A stretch of DNA of 64,000 nt from SAR92 clade bacterium (GTDB lineage Bacteria; Pseudomonadota; Gammaproteobacteria; Pseudomonadales; Porticoccaceae), in contig SHBP01000002.1 in assembly GCA_004211905.1 (NCBI GenBank), forward strand, positions 124,001 through 188,000. The letters run 5' to 3'. The position numbers and the translations under genes are program-made. The notes under the pieces are model-generated. The model did no database searches and was not told the DNA's origin. It worked only from the letters and a program-made list of their open reading frames with translations. The number at the start of each line of letters is the position of its first letter. Within the stretch, counting starts at the first letter, position 1. Shown piece by piece: positions 19,703-28,337 of this stretch.

Positions 19703-21095
19703 ATAATTTGATTTCATTTTTAGATACTATATTCCAACGCGTTAAGAGGAATATAGCTGCTACACTTGCAGCAATAATAGTTCCTATCCAGAATCCATAA
19801 ACACCTAGAGGTTCTCCCCAAGTGTCAGTTAATGCCATGGTATAAGCTATAGGAAAAGCGACAATCCAAAACGCAAATATCTGTATAGCCAGTGGAACTC
19901 GTGCATCTTTGTATCCCCTGAGAGCCCCGCTGGCAGACATTTGCAAACAATCAACAGCGCCAAGTGCGGCAGCGAAAAAGAATAGGTTGGCCGCTATTAT
20001 CTGTACCTGGGGGTTGGCGCTAAACAGCGCTGCAATATCTTCACGAAACAAAATTTTCATAGAACTTGTAACTAAGCCGAGTATCAGAACTAATTTAAAT
20101 CCGGCTAAACAAAATATTCTTGCTTCTATTGGGTTGCCACTGCCTTGAGCATGGGCGACTTTAATAGTTAATGCTTGAGCAATGCCTAGCGGGATCATAA
20201 AGGCAAGGGAGTCGATATTAATGGTTATAGCGTGAGCACCAACAACCTCCGCACCCAAGTGGGCAATCATAAAAGGAATAATGGCAAAAAAACTAAATTC
20301 TGCTGCAATATTTAGTGCAATAGGTATACCCAGACGAAGAGTCTCAGCAAGTGTTGAAAGATCCGGGGCGCTAAAATCATTATATAGGTTAACATTTTTC
20401 ACTGTCTTTGATCGCTGACCATAAGCAGCCATGCAAGCGACTAAAAATGCCATAACAATCACTGTCGCCCAGGCAGCGCCAACACCACCTAGTTTAGGAA
20501 TGCCAAACTTACCAAAGACTAAGACATAATCAAGAATACCATTGAGTAAAAAAGCGGCACTGTTAAAAACGAGTACTGGCCTAGTATCGCCCATGCCTTC
20601 AAATGTAGTACGAAAGGCAAAGAACGCTGGAAACATGAATCCAGTGATAAGAAAAGGGTAGAGATAACCTTTAGCTATTTGATAAACGTTGTCAGAAACA
20701 TCTAGGTGGCCAAGCAGGGCGATTCCAATAAAGACACCACCAATCACTACAAAACCAATAGGTAAAGCTAACCATAACACTTGCTGGAATTGAAATCGGA
20801 CCTTATCCAGCTGTCGAGCGCCCCAATAGTTACCAATAATGGGGCTGTTGGCAATCATAATACCGATAACCATTAGCGTTATCATGGACCAGATGCTGCC
20901 GCCTAGCTGTAATGCTGCGAGGGTGTCAGCATTCACCTGACCGGCCACATAAATATCTGTAACGGTCATACCTACCACGGCAATCTGACCCATAATCAAT
21001 GGACCAGCAAGACGCATTAACGTCCGAGCATTGTCAATAAACCTCGGAGTCTGCGGTGTCGGAATGATTTCATTTGGTGTCGATGATAAGGACAT
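19671..21095 (-). CDS. MATE-family efflux transporter
   Basis: This polytopic protein of about 474 residues shows 12 hydrophobic segments in two MatE halves: the first starts near LAGPLIMGQIAVVGMTVTDIY and the second near LRLGIPIALN. The family exports cationic drugs or metabolites by Na+ or H+ antiport (NorM/DinF-like). Substrate is unknown. ATG 21095 precedes the polar N terminus MSLSSTPNEI; an in-frame TTG at 21146 would add 17 charged residues and has no better ribosome binding site. It converges with and overlaps prmC. Confidence 0.88.
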   Translation of the reverse strand: MSLSSTPNEIIPTPQTPRFIDNARTLMRLAGPLIMGQIAVVGMTVTDIYVAGQVNADTLAALQLGGSIWSMITLMVIGIMIANSPIIGNYWGARQLDKVRFQFQQVLWLALPIGFVVIGGVFIGIALLGHLDVSDNVYQIAKGYLYPFLITGFMFPAFFAFRTTFEGMGDTRPVLVFNSAAFLLNGILDYVLVFGKFGIPKLGGVGAAWATVIVMAFLVACMAAYGQRSKTVKNVNLYNDFSAPDLSTLAETLRLGIPIALNIAAEFSFFAIIPFMIAHLGAEVVGAHAITINIDSLAFMIPLGIAQALTIKVAHAQGSGNPIEARIFCLAGFKLVLILGLVTSSMKILFREDIAALFSANPQVQIIAANLFFFAAALGAVDCLQMSASGALRGYKDARVPLAIQIFAFWIVAFPIAYTMALTDTWGEPLGVYGFWIGTIIAASVAAIFLLTRWNIVSKNEIKLFNQSQPSNPM

Positions 21096-21245
21096 AAGTT
21101 TTTCTTGTTTTAATTGCTCTTTATTTTCCTTTAACCGGCCAATCAAAGGAAGGAAAATTTCAAGTCACAATAATCTACTGGGATTGCAGTAAATTCGCCT
21201 CAATAGGCTCTCATATTCTTTTCAGCGAGACGAGGACAATTCTGC

Positions 21246-21290
21246 TACACTCCGCGCCTCCAAGAGACAGGGGAAAACTCAATCTTCCCC
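21246..21290 (+). promoter_or_regulatory. Probable promoter -10 and leader hairpin of the DEAD-box helicase gene
   Basis: A TACACT -10-like box lies at 21246-21251, followed by a GC-rich discriminator; no good -35 is seen. Transcription from about 21258 would give a leader of about 70 nt before the TTG start. That leader contains a 6-bp hairpin GGGGAA/TTCCCC (21270-21290) with no T-run. Only the motif and the symmetry are visible. Confidence 0.35.
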
Positions 21291-21327
21291 GTGCTCTATA
21301 CTTATAAACAACATTGCGTGAAAAACT

Positions 21328-22713
21328 TTGACTGAAAAAACCGATACTACATCTGTTAAAACTGTGCCTGATGCTGGTAATGCGCCGAAAAAGAAACCTG
21401 CTGCAAATCGCAATCGTCGCAATTCTAGGTCTTGGGATGTGTCTCAATTTAAAGTAGAGCCTCAAGATGGGAAAGTCAGGTTCCATGATTTTGACCTGCC
21501 CGCAGAACTAATGCGCGGTATTAAAGATGCTGGGTTTGAATACTGCACGCCCATTCAGGCAGCATCCTTGCCTCACACTCTCAATGGCCACGACATTGTC
21601 GGGAAAGCGCAAACAGGCACCGGCAAAACTGCAGCATTTTTAGTGAATATTATAACTGATTTGTTGAATCACCCAGTTGAAGACGAACGATTTCTGGGAG
21701 AGGCAAGAACATTGATCCTCGCTCCGACTAGAGAGCTAGCTATTCAGATTGGCGATGATGCGACTCAGTTGTTGAAGCACACCAAACTGAGAGCTCACAC
21801 TCTTGTGGGCGGTATGGACTATGGCAAGCAATTACAGAAGCTACAGAAGCATCACTGCGATATTTTAGTGGGTACCCCCGGCAGATTGTTAGACTTTGCG
21901 AACAATCGAGATATCTACCTTGATCGCGTAGAAGTACTAGTAATTGACGAGGCTGACCGCATGCTTGATATGGGGTTTATCCCTCAGGTTCGACGTTTAG
22001 TCAATTTGACTCCTAAGCGGGAAGATCGGCAATCATTATTATTTTCCGCAACATTCACTCCTGAGATACTTCGGCTGTCCGAGACTTGGACTGACAAACC
22101 AGTGACGGTTGAAATTGGTGCTGAACGAGTTGCAACCGATACGGTTGATCAGAAAATATTGATAACCACGGCTAAAGAAAAATTCACCCTGCTAAATAAT
22201 ATTCTGTTGGGTGATGATGTCGAAAATGTCATGGTTTTTGCGAATCGTCGTGATATCTGTCGTACCCTCCATGAAAAATTGAAAAAGCAGGGTTTCAAGG
22301 CAGGACTTCTATCGGGCGATGTCCCTCAAAATAGGCGCATGAGAGCGCTCGACTCATTCAAATCGGGTAGTTTGAAAGTCATGGTGGCGACGGATGTTGC
22401 TGGTCGAGGCATACATGTGGATGGCGTTAGTCATGTGATTAATTATACGCTTCCAGAGGAGCCCGAAGACTACGTACATCGTATTGGCCGCACGGGTCGC
22501 GCCGGTAAAAACGGCACCTCTATTAGTTTTGCCTGCGAGGACGATGCTTTTCTATTAGAGCCGATTGAGAAGTTACTGGATATGAAGCTATCTTGTACCA
22601 TGCCTGAAGAACATCTTGTTCAGGCAGTGCCGGTACTTAAGTCACCGGCCAAAAAAAAGCCAGTTAGCAACCCTTCAGCGGACGAAACAAAATCAGACGG
22701 TCCAGAAACATAA
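21328..22713 (+). CDS. rhlB: DEAD-box ATP-dependent RNA helicase, RhlB-like
   Basis: The 461-residue protein has a basic, disordered N-terminal extension (about 45 residues), then all helicase motifs: Q motif (YCTPIQAASLP), motif I (AQTGTGKTA), Ia (APTRELA), DEAD box as DEADR, SAT (FSATF), and VI (HRIGRTGRAG). Overall pattern and the short C-terminal Lys/Pro-rich tail resemble RhlB of the RNA degradosome more than RhlE or DeaD. The symbol is a best match. Start is taken as TTG 21328; no upstream ATG is in frame and no strong SD is visible. Confidence 0.85.
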   Translation: MTEKTDTTSVKTVPDAGNAPKKKPAANRNRRNSRSWDVSQFKVEPQDGKVRFHDFDLPAELMRGIKDAGFEYCTPIQAASLPHTLNGHDIVGKAQTGTGKTAAFLVNIITDLLNHPVEDERFLGEARTLILAPTRELAIQIGDDATQLLKHTKLRAHTLVGGMDYGKQLQKLQKHHCDILVGTPGRLLDFANNRDIYLDRVEVLVIDEADRMLDMGFIPQVRRLVNLTPKREDRQSLLFSATFTPEILRLSETWTDKPVTVEIGAERVATDTVDQKILITTAKEKFTLLNNILLGDDVENVMVFANRRDICRTLHEKLKKQGFKAGLLSGDVPQNRRMRALDSFKSGSLKVMVATDVAGRGIHVDGVSHVINYTLPEEPEDYVHRIGRTGRAGKNGTSISFACEDDAFLLEPIEKLLDMKLSCTMPEEHLVQAVPVLKSPAKKKPVSNPSADETKSDGPET

Positions 22714-22718
22714 GCGCT

Positions 22719-23468
22719 TTAGCTGAACTCACGGTGCTGCCTGCACCACAGTAAGCTACCAGCAACCACCGATGCCGGCAGCATCACCAGATTTATCATT
22801 GGTATTGCCGAGCCTAACATTGCGCTTAGCCCAAATCCCAAGGAATTGAATCGGTTGTCGCTAACTTTTTGGCGCAACACCAGAAATGAAATACCTTCGC
22901 TGTCCGCTGCGTAATCCAGATATTGCAAACACAGGCACCAAGCGGCCCAAGTGCCGGCGATTATTGGTGCTAATAAATTCAATACCGGAATAAAACTCAG
23001 TATGACAGTCACAATGCTGACAGCTAGGGTTCTTGGTAAAAAGTAGCCAATCAACTGTAGCTCTCTATTTAGACTTTTCCATGCACTGTGCCACCAATGG
23101 TCCTCGGCCATTGCAACGCTATGTTCATTAGCAATTTCTACAGCGATAACTCTTTGAGCAATAACACCATAAAACGGTGACCCAATAAGATTAGCCAAAA
23201 TGGTAAAGGTAAACGCATAAATAGCGAGCGCCAAAAGCGCGAACAAAAACCAAATTACCCATGCGAGCCATTGCAACCACTCCGGCACCGATGTAGAAAT
23301 AGTAGTGATCCAGTTTTGAAGCCAACTAGCTGCGAAACCAGCAACTGATACAAAAAGAATGATATTGACTAGCAAGGGAATTAGAACCAGCCAGCGTATA
23401 TCTCTTCGCCATAGTATTCTCATGCCCTCAAGGATAAGGGAGGGTCCAACAGTTACGCCGCGTGCCAT
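22719..23468 (-). CDS. cysZ: CysZ/EI24-family sulfate transporter-like membrane protein
   Basis: CysZ proteins are inner-membrane sulfate channels feeding cysteine synthesis. This one has the family N-terminal pattern (GPSLILEGMRILWRRDI then LIPLLVNIILF), the PEWLQWLAWVIW segment, the ANLIGSPFYGVIAQRV loop and NLVMLPASVVAGSLLW near the end. ATG 23468 is chosen: AGGG lies eight bases upstream and the product is 249 residues (E. coli 253). The frame is open back to 23546 without a better start. It ends 5 bp from the convergent helicase gene. Confidence 0.85.
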   Translation of the reverse strand: MARGVTVGPSLILEGMRILWRRDIRWLVLIPLLVNIILFVSVAGFAASWLQNWITTISTSVPEWLQWLAWVIWFLFALLALAIYAFTFTILANLIGSPFYGVIAQRVIAVEIANEHSVAMAEDHWWHSAWKSLNRELQLIGYFLPRTLAVSIVTVILSFIPVLNLLAPIIAGTWAAWCLCLQYLDYAADSEGISFLVLRQKVSDNRFNSLGFGLSAMLGSAIPMINLVMLPASVVAGSLLWCRQHREFS

Positions 23469-23503
23469 GATAGGATCCCTAAAAACTTTTCTTGTATCGT
23501 CAA

Positions 23504-23668
23504 TTATATCTTTCCAATGGTTGCGCCCAATGCAGCTCCAAAACAAATATCCATAGTAACCGAAAAACCTACCTCACTGGTTTTAGAGGCAATCGCCGCA
23601 CCAATAATACCCAAACTTATTCCAACAGCAATAGCCTTATTGCTAGATGTTTTAGAGATTTCAATCAT
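23504..23668 (-). CDS. Small hydrophobic glycine-rich protein, 54 residues, unknown
   Basis: An ATG at 23668 is preceded by GAGG nine bases upstream and opens a 54-codon frame. The protein has a polar start (MIEISKTSSNK) and two short hydrophobic Gly/Ala-rich stretches (AVGISLGIIGAAIAS and FGAALGATIGKI), as in glycine-zipper membrane peptides. It lies 35 bp upstream of cysZ and just behind the alpha/beta hydrolase gene on the same strand. I do not recognise a family. The good ribosome binding site and the composition support a real gene, but its size leaves doubt. Confidence 0.45.
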   Translation of the reverse strand: MIEISKTSSNKAIAVGISLGIIGAAIASKTSEVGFSVTMDICFGAALGATIGKI

Positions 23669-23704
23669 ATATCCCAACCTCAAAAGGATACTCGTCATTA
23701 TGTA

Positions 23705-24610
23705 TCATAAATACTCTAGATAATAATTGGCCACGCGGTTTTCAATATAGCTTGGATCTGACTGCCACGCCCTAGCATGTGTTTGGCATGGAGATTGCCA
23801 AAATTGCTTGGGCTCATTTGCCAAGGCATAGTTTCGCTTACCATGAGATAGGTCAATGAGCGTATCTTCTGAGCAATGAATAATAAACACAGGCCTTGGG
23901 GCAATATTACCGATGATGTCTTCAGGGTTGAGTTGCTCCATAGTTACTCCGGTGCGGGTTTCTAACAGCCAGGTTGTTACAGTCAACAACGGAAATATGG
24001 GTAAGCCGATATATTGCTCAATAATCTCGGCATAGAGATCTCGCAAATTAGACCACCCCGCTTCAAACACACCTGCACCTATGCGCGCATCTTTTTCCAT
24101 TGCCATAATGGCGGTTGCGGCGCCCATTGAAGTTCCGAAGACGCCAATGCTTTCAATTCTCTTTTGTTGTTGTAGATAGTCGAGCGCAGCTTTTATGTCA
24201 TTTTGTTCAAAATATCCCATGGACGAAAAAGAGCGAACATTTTGTCCGCTGTTGCGTAGATCAAGAGCTAGTAGATTGAAACCAGCTTGATGCATAGCCT
24301 TGAACCAGCGCATGCCTTCGTGTCTATCAGCGCCATGGCCGTGAACAAAAATAATCGCTTTGCTAGAATTCTCGGTAGGTATATACCAGGCACTTAAAAC
24401 ATTGCCATCATCGGATTGAAAAGAGATATTCTCAAAAGTAAGATCTAACTGCGAAGGATTACCGCAATAAATGAAATGCTCTTCACTACAGGTGTAGGAG
24501 GGGTGCATAACATTGGAAGAAAAGACCCAAGCCAAAACAAAAATACAGATACTTGCAATACCTAGCGCACTAGCGGCAGTAATTGCTATAGTTTTTTTGA
24601 TGTTCCTCAT
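23705..24610 (-). CDS. Membrane-anchored alpha/beta hydrolase
   Basis: The protein (about 301 residues from ATG 24610, AAGAG seven bases upstream) begins with a single membrane span (about residues 5-27) that probably anchors it with the catalytic domain in the periplasm. The fold markers are FVHGHGADR (oxyanion region), the nucleophile elbow GTSMGAA, a late acid in CSEDTLID and a His in THARAW. The pattern is that of BEM46/ABHD13-like serine hydrolases. The substrate is not known. TTG 24637 is an alternative start. Confidence 0.8.
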   Translation of the reverse strand: MRNIKKTIAITAASALGIASICIFVLAWVFSSNVMHPSYTCSEEHFIYCGNPSQLDLTFENISFQSDDGNVLSAWYIPTENSSKAIIFVHGHGADRHEGMRWFKAMHQAGFNLLALDLRNSGQNVRSFSSMGYFEQNDIKAALDYLQQQKRIESIGVFGTSMGAATAIMAMEKDARIGAGVFEAGWSNLRDLYAEIIEQYIGLPIFPLLTVTTWLLETRTGVTMEQLNPEDIIGNIAPRPVFIIHCSEDTLIDLSHGKRNYALANEPKQFWQSPCQTHARAWQSDPSYIENRVANYYLEYL

Positions 24611-24700
24611 GAGTATGCTCTTAGGTCTCAATGACAAATGTTTCCAAAGTGTGCCATAAATGACTGGTCAAGCTTTGTATTGGTTCACAGTTTACCCTCG

Positions 24701-25177
24701 TTAACCAGAATGACGCATGAGGCGCTGCTTTTGCCGGTTCCAGTCGCGTTCTTTACTATCCATGCGTTTGTCATACGATGCCTTGCCTTTGGCTAGGGCA
24801 ATTTCACATTTGATCAGATGGTTCTTCCAATAAAGGGCAGTACAAACGGCAGTGTGACCTTTCTGATTAACCCCTTCCTCCAGTTTCTGCAGTTCTCGAT
24901 GATTGAGCAATAATTTCCGCGTTCGCTTAGCATCAGTGACAAAGTGTGTTGAGGCTGATTGAAGAGGAGTGATATTAGTGCCGATTAACCAGGCCTCACC
25001 GTCCCGAATAAAGACGTAGGTGTCGGTAAGATTTACTTTACTTTCGCGCAGACTTTTAACTTCCCAACCGAGCAGTACCAGACCCGCCTCGAATTTTTCT
25101 TCGATAAAGTAGTCGTGCTTCACTTTTTTGTTGAGAGCTATCGTGTTTGATTGCTGCTTAGGCTTCTTTTTAGTCAT
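24701..25177 (-). CDS. smpB: SsrA (tmRNA)-binding protein
   Basis: SmpB works with tmRNA to rescue stalled ribosomes. The 158-residue protein has [17 protein letters not shown] at the start, GWEVKSLR, the central beta-barrel and the basic C-terminal tail [17 protein letters not shown] that inserts in the empty mRNA channel. Length is normal. No tmRNA gene is seen next to it. In pseudomonads and enterobacteria smpB faces ratA directly; here a Na+ symporter gene lies between them. Confidence 0.97.
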   Translation of the reverse strand: MTKKKPKQQSNTIALNKKVKHDYFIEEKFEAGLVLLGWEVKSLRESKVNLTDTYVFIRDGEAWLIGTNITPLQSASTHFVTDAKRTRKLLLNHRELQKLEEGVNQKGHTAVCTALYWKNHLIKCEIALAKGKASYDKRMDSKERDWNRQKQRLMRHSG

Positions 25178-25202
25178 GGCTTAATTATACGTTGCGCCCA
25201 TG

Positions 25203-25238
25203 GTTTGTCATAAATTATTGCTATTTATGCTGACAAAC
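25203..25238. promoter_or_regulatory. Long inverted repeat in the smpB/SNF-transporter divergent region
   Basis: GTTTGTCA (25203-25210) and TGACAAAC (25231-25238) are perfect 8-bp inverted arms 20 bp apart, and the inner TAAAT/ATTTA extends the symmetry. It sits 26 bp before the smpB start and 77 bp before the transporter ATG. It may be an operator for a dimeric regulator. The minus-strand TTGTCA could also serve as an smpB -35 box. Only the symmetry is observed. Confidence 0.4.
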
Positions 25239-25314
25239 TAAATACATAGGGCATTTATTAGGTTCTTGGTCGGGGAATGAGTACAATTTGGATTCGATAA
25301 ATGGAGATAACTTT

Positions 25315-26688
25315 ATGGCACTTCAACAAAAAGGAATGCATGGCACGTGGGCTAGTCGTTGGACATTTATTATGGCGGCAACAGGCTCAGCTGTCGGACT
25401 AGGGAATATGTGGAAATTTCCCTATGTTGCGGGGAGCAACGGTGGTGGGGCATTTGTACTTATTTACCTAGGATGTATTTTGTTGATTGGTGTGCCGGTG
25501 ATGATGGCGGAGGTGTTGATAGGTCGTCATGGTCGGCAAAGCCCAATTAATTCCATGAATGAGGCCGTTGCTGACAGCAATACCAACTCAGCATGGCGCT
25601 CTGTGGGTTGGCTGGGTGTGCTGGCGGGTTTATTAATTCTGTCCTTTTATGCAGTGATTGCCGGCTGGGCGCTGGACTATATCTTATTAATATCTTCTGG
25701 TGATCTTCAAGGCATTAATGGAGCTGCAGCTGGTGCTGCTTTTGATAATCTGTTGTCCAACCCTGGACGACTTGTTATGTGGCAGACATTATTTATGGCC
25801 CTTTGTGTCATTGTTGTTATTGGCGGTGTTAAAAAAGGTCTGGGGATAGCGGTAGAAACGCTAATGCCACTGCTCTTTTTAATGATGTTAATGTTGTTAG
25901 TATTCGCCTTCCTGAAGGGAAATTTCGAAGCTGCAGTTAACTTCTTGTTCAGTTTTAATTTAGATGCTTTAACGTGGCGCGGTGTGCTAGAGGCTATGGG
26001 CCAAGCGTTTTTTACCCTGAGTATTGGTATGGGAGCAATCATGGCCTACGGTGCTTATATGCCGCAGGATGCCAATATTGGTAAAACGATCCTTATCGTT
26101 GCGTTTTTTGATAGTGCCGTGGCCATTATTTCTGGTTTGATTATCTTCTCCATTGTATTTGCAACACCAGGTATTGAACCGAGTGCCGGGCCAGGGTTAA
26201 TGTTTATCAGCTTGCCCGTCGCGTTTGGGAGTATGCCTGGGGGTCTATTAATTGGTGCTGTGTTCTTTGTGCTGGTATCGATCGCGGCTTGGAGTTCGGC
26301 TATTTCATTACTTGAACCTTGTGTTGCTTGGTTAATGGAGGCAAAAAACATTGGTCGAGCCAAGGCAAATTTAGTGATCGCGGGTACTGCGTGGGTGTTG
26401 GGTTTAGGAAGTGTGTTTTCCTTTAATATTTGGTCCGAATATAAGCTAGCCGGATTTACCTATTTTGATTTTCTCGATTTTCTCACAGCCAACATTATGC
26501 TACCCATCGGTGGTTTATTGATTACTCTGTTCGTAGGCTATGTGATTAAACGCGAGGTGATCGACTTTGAGATGCAAGGCACCTCAGACAAAGTTATGGA
26601 AGTATGGCAATTCACGATTAGGTACATTGCTCCTTTTGCCATTAGTTTGGTATTCATAATGGGTGTTTATGACAAGTTTTTTGCATAA
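25315..26688 (+). CDS. Neurotransmitter:Na+ symporter (SNF/NSS) family transporter
   Basis: This 457-residue protein has the LeuT-fold signature near its N terminus, GSAVGLGNMWKFPY followed by GGGAF, which forms the Na+ and substrate sites in TM1-2. About eleven hydrophobic segments follow, as in bacterial NSS proteins such as MhsT and LeuT. It probably imports an amino acid with Na+. ATG 25315 has GGAG eight bases upstream and fixes the start; TTG 25288 is open but unsupported. It interrupts the usual smpB//ratA pair. ratA follows 13 bp downstream and may be co-transcribed. Confidence 0.92.
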   Translation: MALQQKGMHGTWASRWTFIMAATGSAVGLGNMWKFPYVAGSNGGGAFVLIYLGCILLIGVPVMMAEVLIGRHGRQSPINSMNEAVADSNTNSAWRSVGWLGVLAGLLILSFYAVIAGWALDYILLISSGDLQGINGAAAGAAFDNLLSNPGRLVMWQTLFMALCVIVVIGGVKKGLGIAVETLMPLLFLMMLMLLVFAFLKGNFEAAVNFLFSFNLDALTWRGVLEAMGQAFFTLSIGMGAIMAYGAYMPQDANIGKTILIVAFFDSAVAIISGLIIFSIVFATPGIEPSAGPGLMFISLPVAFGSMPGGLLIGAVFFVLVSIAAWSSAISLLEPCVAWLMEAKNIGRAKANLVIAGTAWVLGLGSVFSFNIWSEYKLAGFTYFDFLDFLTANIMLPIGGLLITLFVGYVIKREVIDFEMQGTSDKVMEVWQFTIRYIAPFAISLVFIMGVYDKFFA

Positions 26689-26701
26689 TGGATAATTACT
26701 A

Positions 26702-27145
26702 TTGAAAAGTATTAAGCGTTCAGCACTTGTTATGCATTCTGCTCAAGCAATGTATGACCTAGTCAATGATGTGTCTTGTTATCCTAGATTTATGGATGGC
26801 TGTCAGGGAGTTGAGGTTTTTGAACATACTACCTCGACTATGCTTGCGCGGCTGGATTTGAAAAAAGCGGGGATTGGCCTTAGTTTAATGACTCGAAATC
26901 ATCTTCAGGCTCCCTCGCAAATAAATATGACCCTAGAAGATGGTCCATTTAAGCACTTCCGCGGAGATTGGTCATTTACACCGCTGTCTGACACAGCCTG
27001 TAAAGTCGAACTTGATATGGAGTTTGATTTTAGTAGTAAAACATTAAGTTTTGCTGCCTCTAGTTTATTCTCAGGTGTAGCAAATAATTTGGTCGATTCA
27101 CTCTGCCAAAGGGCTGATGATGTCTATGGAAAAAGCAGTGGGTAA
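26702..27145 (+). CDS. ratA: RatA-type START-domain protein (coenzyme Q-binding COQ10 homologue)
   Basis: The 147-residue protein has the SRPBCC/START-like pattern of RatA: ALVMHSAQAMYDLVNDVSCYP, a central LDLKKAGIGLSLMTRN strand and the C-terminal helix SGVANNLVDSLCQRADDVY. In E. coli RatA was described as a toxin blocking 70S assembly, while homologues bind ubiquinone; which applies here is open. Neighbour rnfH, overlapping by 29 bp, is the usual partner. The start is TTG 26702; no in-frame ATG precedes the conserved region. Confidence 0.9.
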   Translation: MKSIKRSALVMHSAQAMYDLVNDVSCYPRFMDGCQGVEVFEHTTSTMLARLDLKKAGIGLSLMTRNHLQAPSQINMTLEDGPFKHFRGDWSFTPLSDTACKVELDMEFDFSSKTLSFAASSLFSGVANNLVDSLCQRADDVYGKSSG

Positions 27146-27476
27146 TACCGTTAGTTCAATCAACATTGAGGTCGCTTACGCGATGCCCGAATCGCAGGTA
27201 TTGCTCGATATCACGGTTCCTTTGGGCACTACAGCAGTGCAAGCCGTCGAGCAATCTGGCGTGCTACAAAAGTTCCCAGAAATTGATCTTGCTACCAGTA
27301 AATTGGGAATATTTGCTCGGGTATTAGGGACTCAAGGAACTCCGGAGCCCAATATGTATGAACTACGGGAGGGTGATAGGGTTGAGATTTATCGACCACT
27401 GATATTGGACCCCAAAGAAATTCGGCGACGTAGAGCAGAAACTGCTCGGAAGAAAAAAGACGTTTCAGAAAGCTAA
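27117..27476 (+). CDS. rnfH: RnfH family ubiquitin-like protein
   Basis: The 119-residue protein has the RnfH beta-grasp pattern: INIEVAYAMPESQVLLDITVP at the start, a middle FPEIDLATSKLGIFAR and the YRPLILDPKEIRRRRAE C terminus. Its biochemical role is unsettled. It is nearly always coded with ratA, and overlaps it here by 29 bp; ATG 27117 or 27126 could be the start. It overlaps the convergent bamE gene by 4 bp. Confidence 0.92.
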   Translation: MMSMEKAVGNTVSSINIEVAYAMPESQVLLDITVPLGTTAVQAVEQSGVLQKFPEIDLATSKLGIFARVLGTQGTPEPNMYELREGDRVEIYRPLILDPKEIRRRRAETARKKKDVSES

Positions 27477-27811
27477 TTGGCCGTTTCTGTATAGTCACTC
27501 ACTATTTCTTTCAGGACATCCTGATCATCAAAATAAATGGTGACGTGTCTTTTGGTTTCTATGCCAGTGGGTGAAAGGTGCCTGAACGGGTAATCCCATC
27601 GGTTTTGATTAAAGGTATCTGAAATCAATGGCGTTCCCAAAACGAATCGCACTTGAGCTTTTGTCATTTCAGGTTGAAGTGTATCAATCATGTCTTGATC
27701 AAGAATATTGCCCTGTTGGATATCAATTTTATGTACCCCCGGGAATTTGACCCAATTGCAACCGGACGAGAATAGAGATAGGAAAACTAGAGATAGTAAA
27801 ATTATTCGCAT
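27473..27811 (-). CDS. bamE: Outer-membrane assembly lipoprotein BamE
   Basis: BamE (SmpA/OmlA) is a lipoprotein subunit of the BAM complex that folds outer-membrane proteins. ATG 27811 gives 112 residues (E. coli 113) with a lipoprotein signal ending in lipobox SSGC (Cys18). The mature part has the family signature GNILDQDMIDTLQPEMTKAQV and VLGTPLI, then RWDYPF. The frame is open to 27889, but that would put 26 residues before the signal peptide and overlap fur, so it is rejected. It is divergent from fur with a 69-bp spacer. Confidence 0.95.
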   Translation of the reverse strand: MRIILLSLVFLSLFSSGCNWVKFPGVHKIDIQQGNILDQDMIDTLQPEMTKAQVRFVLGTPLISDTFNQNRWDYPFRHLSPTGIETKRHVTIYFDDQDVLKEIVSDYTETAN

Positions 27812-27880
27812 AGCGGGGTTCCAGTTGAAGTCGAGAAGGTAGATAATAACTAAATACTTGAACATAAAGAAGAGTAAACA

Positions 27881-28285
27881 ATGAATCATAATGATCAGGA
27901 GTTAAAAAAAGCCGGTCTTAAGGTTACATTACCCAGGGTAAAGATATTACAAATTCTGGAAAGCGCTCCTGAGTGGCATATGACAGCTGAAGATATCTAT
28001 CAAGCTTTGCGAGATGCAGAGGAAGATGTTGGTATCGCAACTGTTTATCGCGTGTTAACACAGTTTGAAGCAGCAGGGTTGATAACAAGACATAGTTTTG
28101 ACAATGGTCCTGCGGTGTATGAGTTAGATCGCGGTGATAGTCATGATCATATGGTATGCACAGAGACCGGAAGGGTAGTCGAGTTTTACAGTGCAGAAAT
28201 TGAAGAGCTTCGCGAGAAAGTCGCGAGAGACAATGGGTTTAAAGTCGTTGGCCACAATTTGGTTCTGTATGTAAAACCACTCTAA
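27881..28285 (+). CDS. fur: Ferric uptake regulator
   Basis: Fur is an Fe(II)-responsive repressor. The 134-residue protein has the length of Pseudomonas Fur, with an N-terminal winged helix (LKKAGLKVTLPRVKIL, then TVYRVLTQFEAAGL) and the metal-site motif HDHMVC. The CxxC that binds structural zinc in E. coli is not kept: CTET replaces it, as in pseudomonad Fur. It faces bamE, a pairing conserved in pseudomonads. The AGCS transporter gene starts 52 bp downstream on the same strand. Confidence 0.96.
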   Translation: MNHNDQELKKAGLKVTLPRVKILQILESAPEWHMTAEDIYQALRDAEEDVGIATVYRVLTQFEAAGLITRHSFDNGPAVYELDRGDSHDHMVCTETGRVVEFYSAEIEELREKVARDNGFKVVGHNLVLYVKPL

Positions 28286-28337
28286 TATCCCAACCTTAGA
28301 CTCGTCGTGTTATCTAAATGGAAGTTACTTTATTCCG

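Noticed and set aside
24640-25300. tmRNA (ssrA) next to smpB
   Set aside because: Looked for a tRNA-Ala-like end and tag ORF around smpB; the flanks are too short and show no such structure.
27881-28285. Fur lacking the second Cys of CxxC as a defective copy
   Set aside because: Pseudomonad Fur also lacks it and is functional, so this is normal for the lineage.
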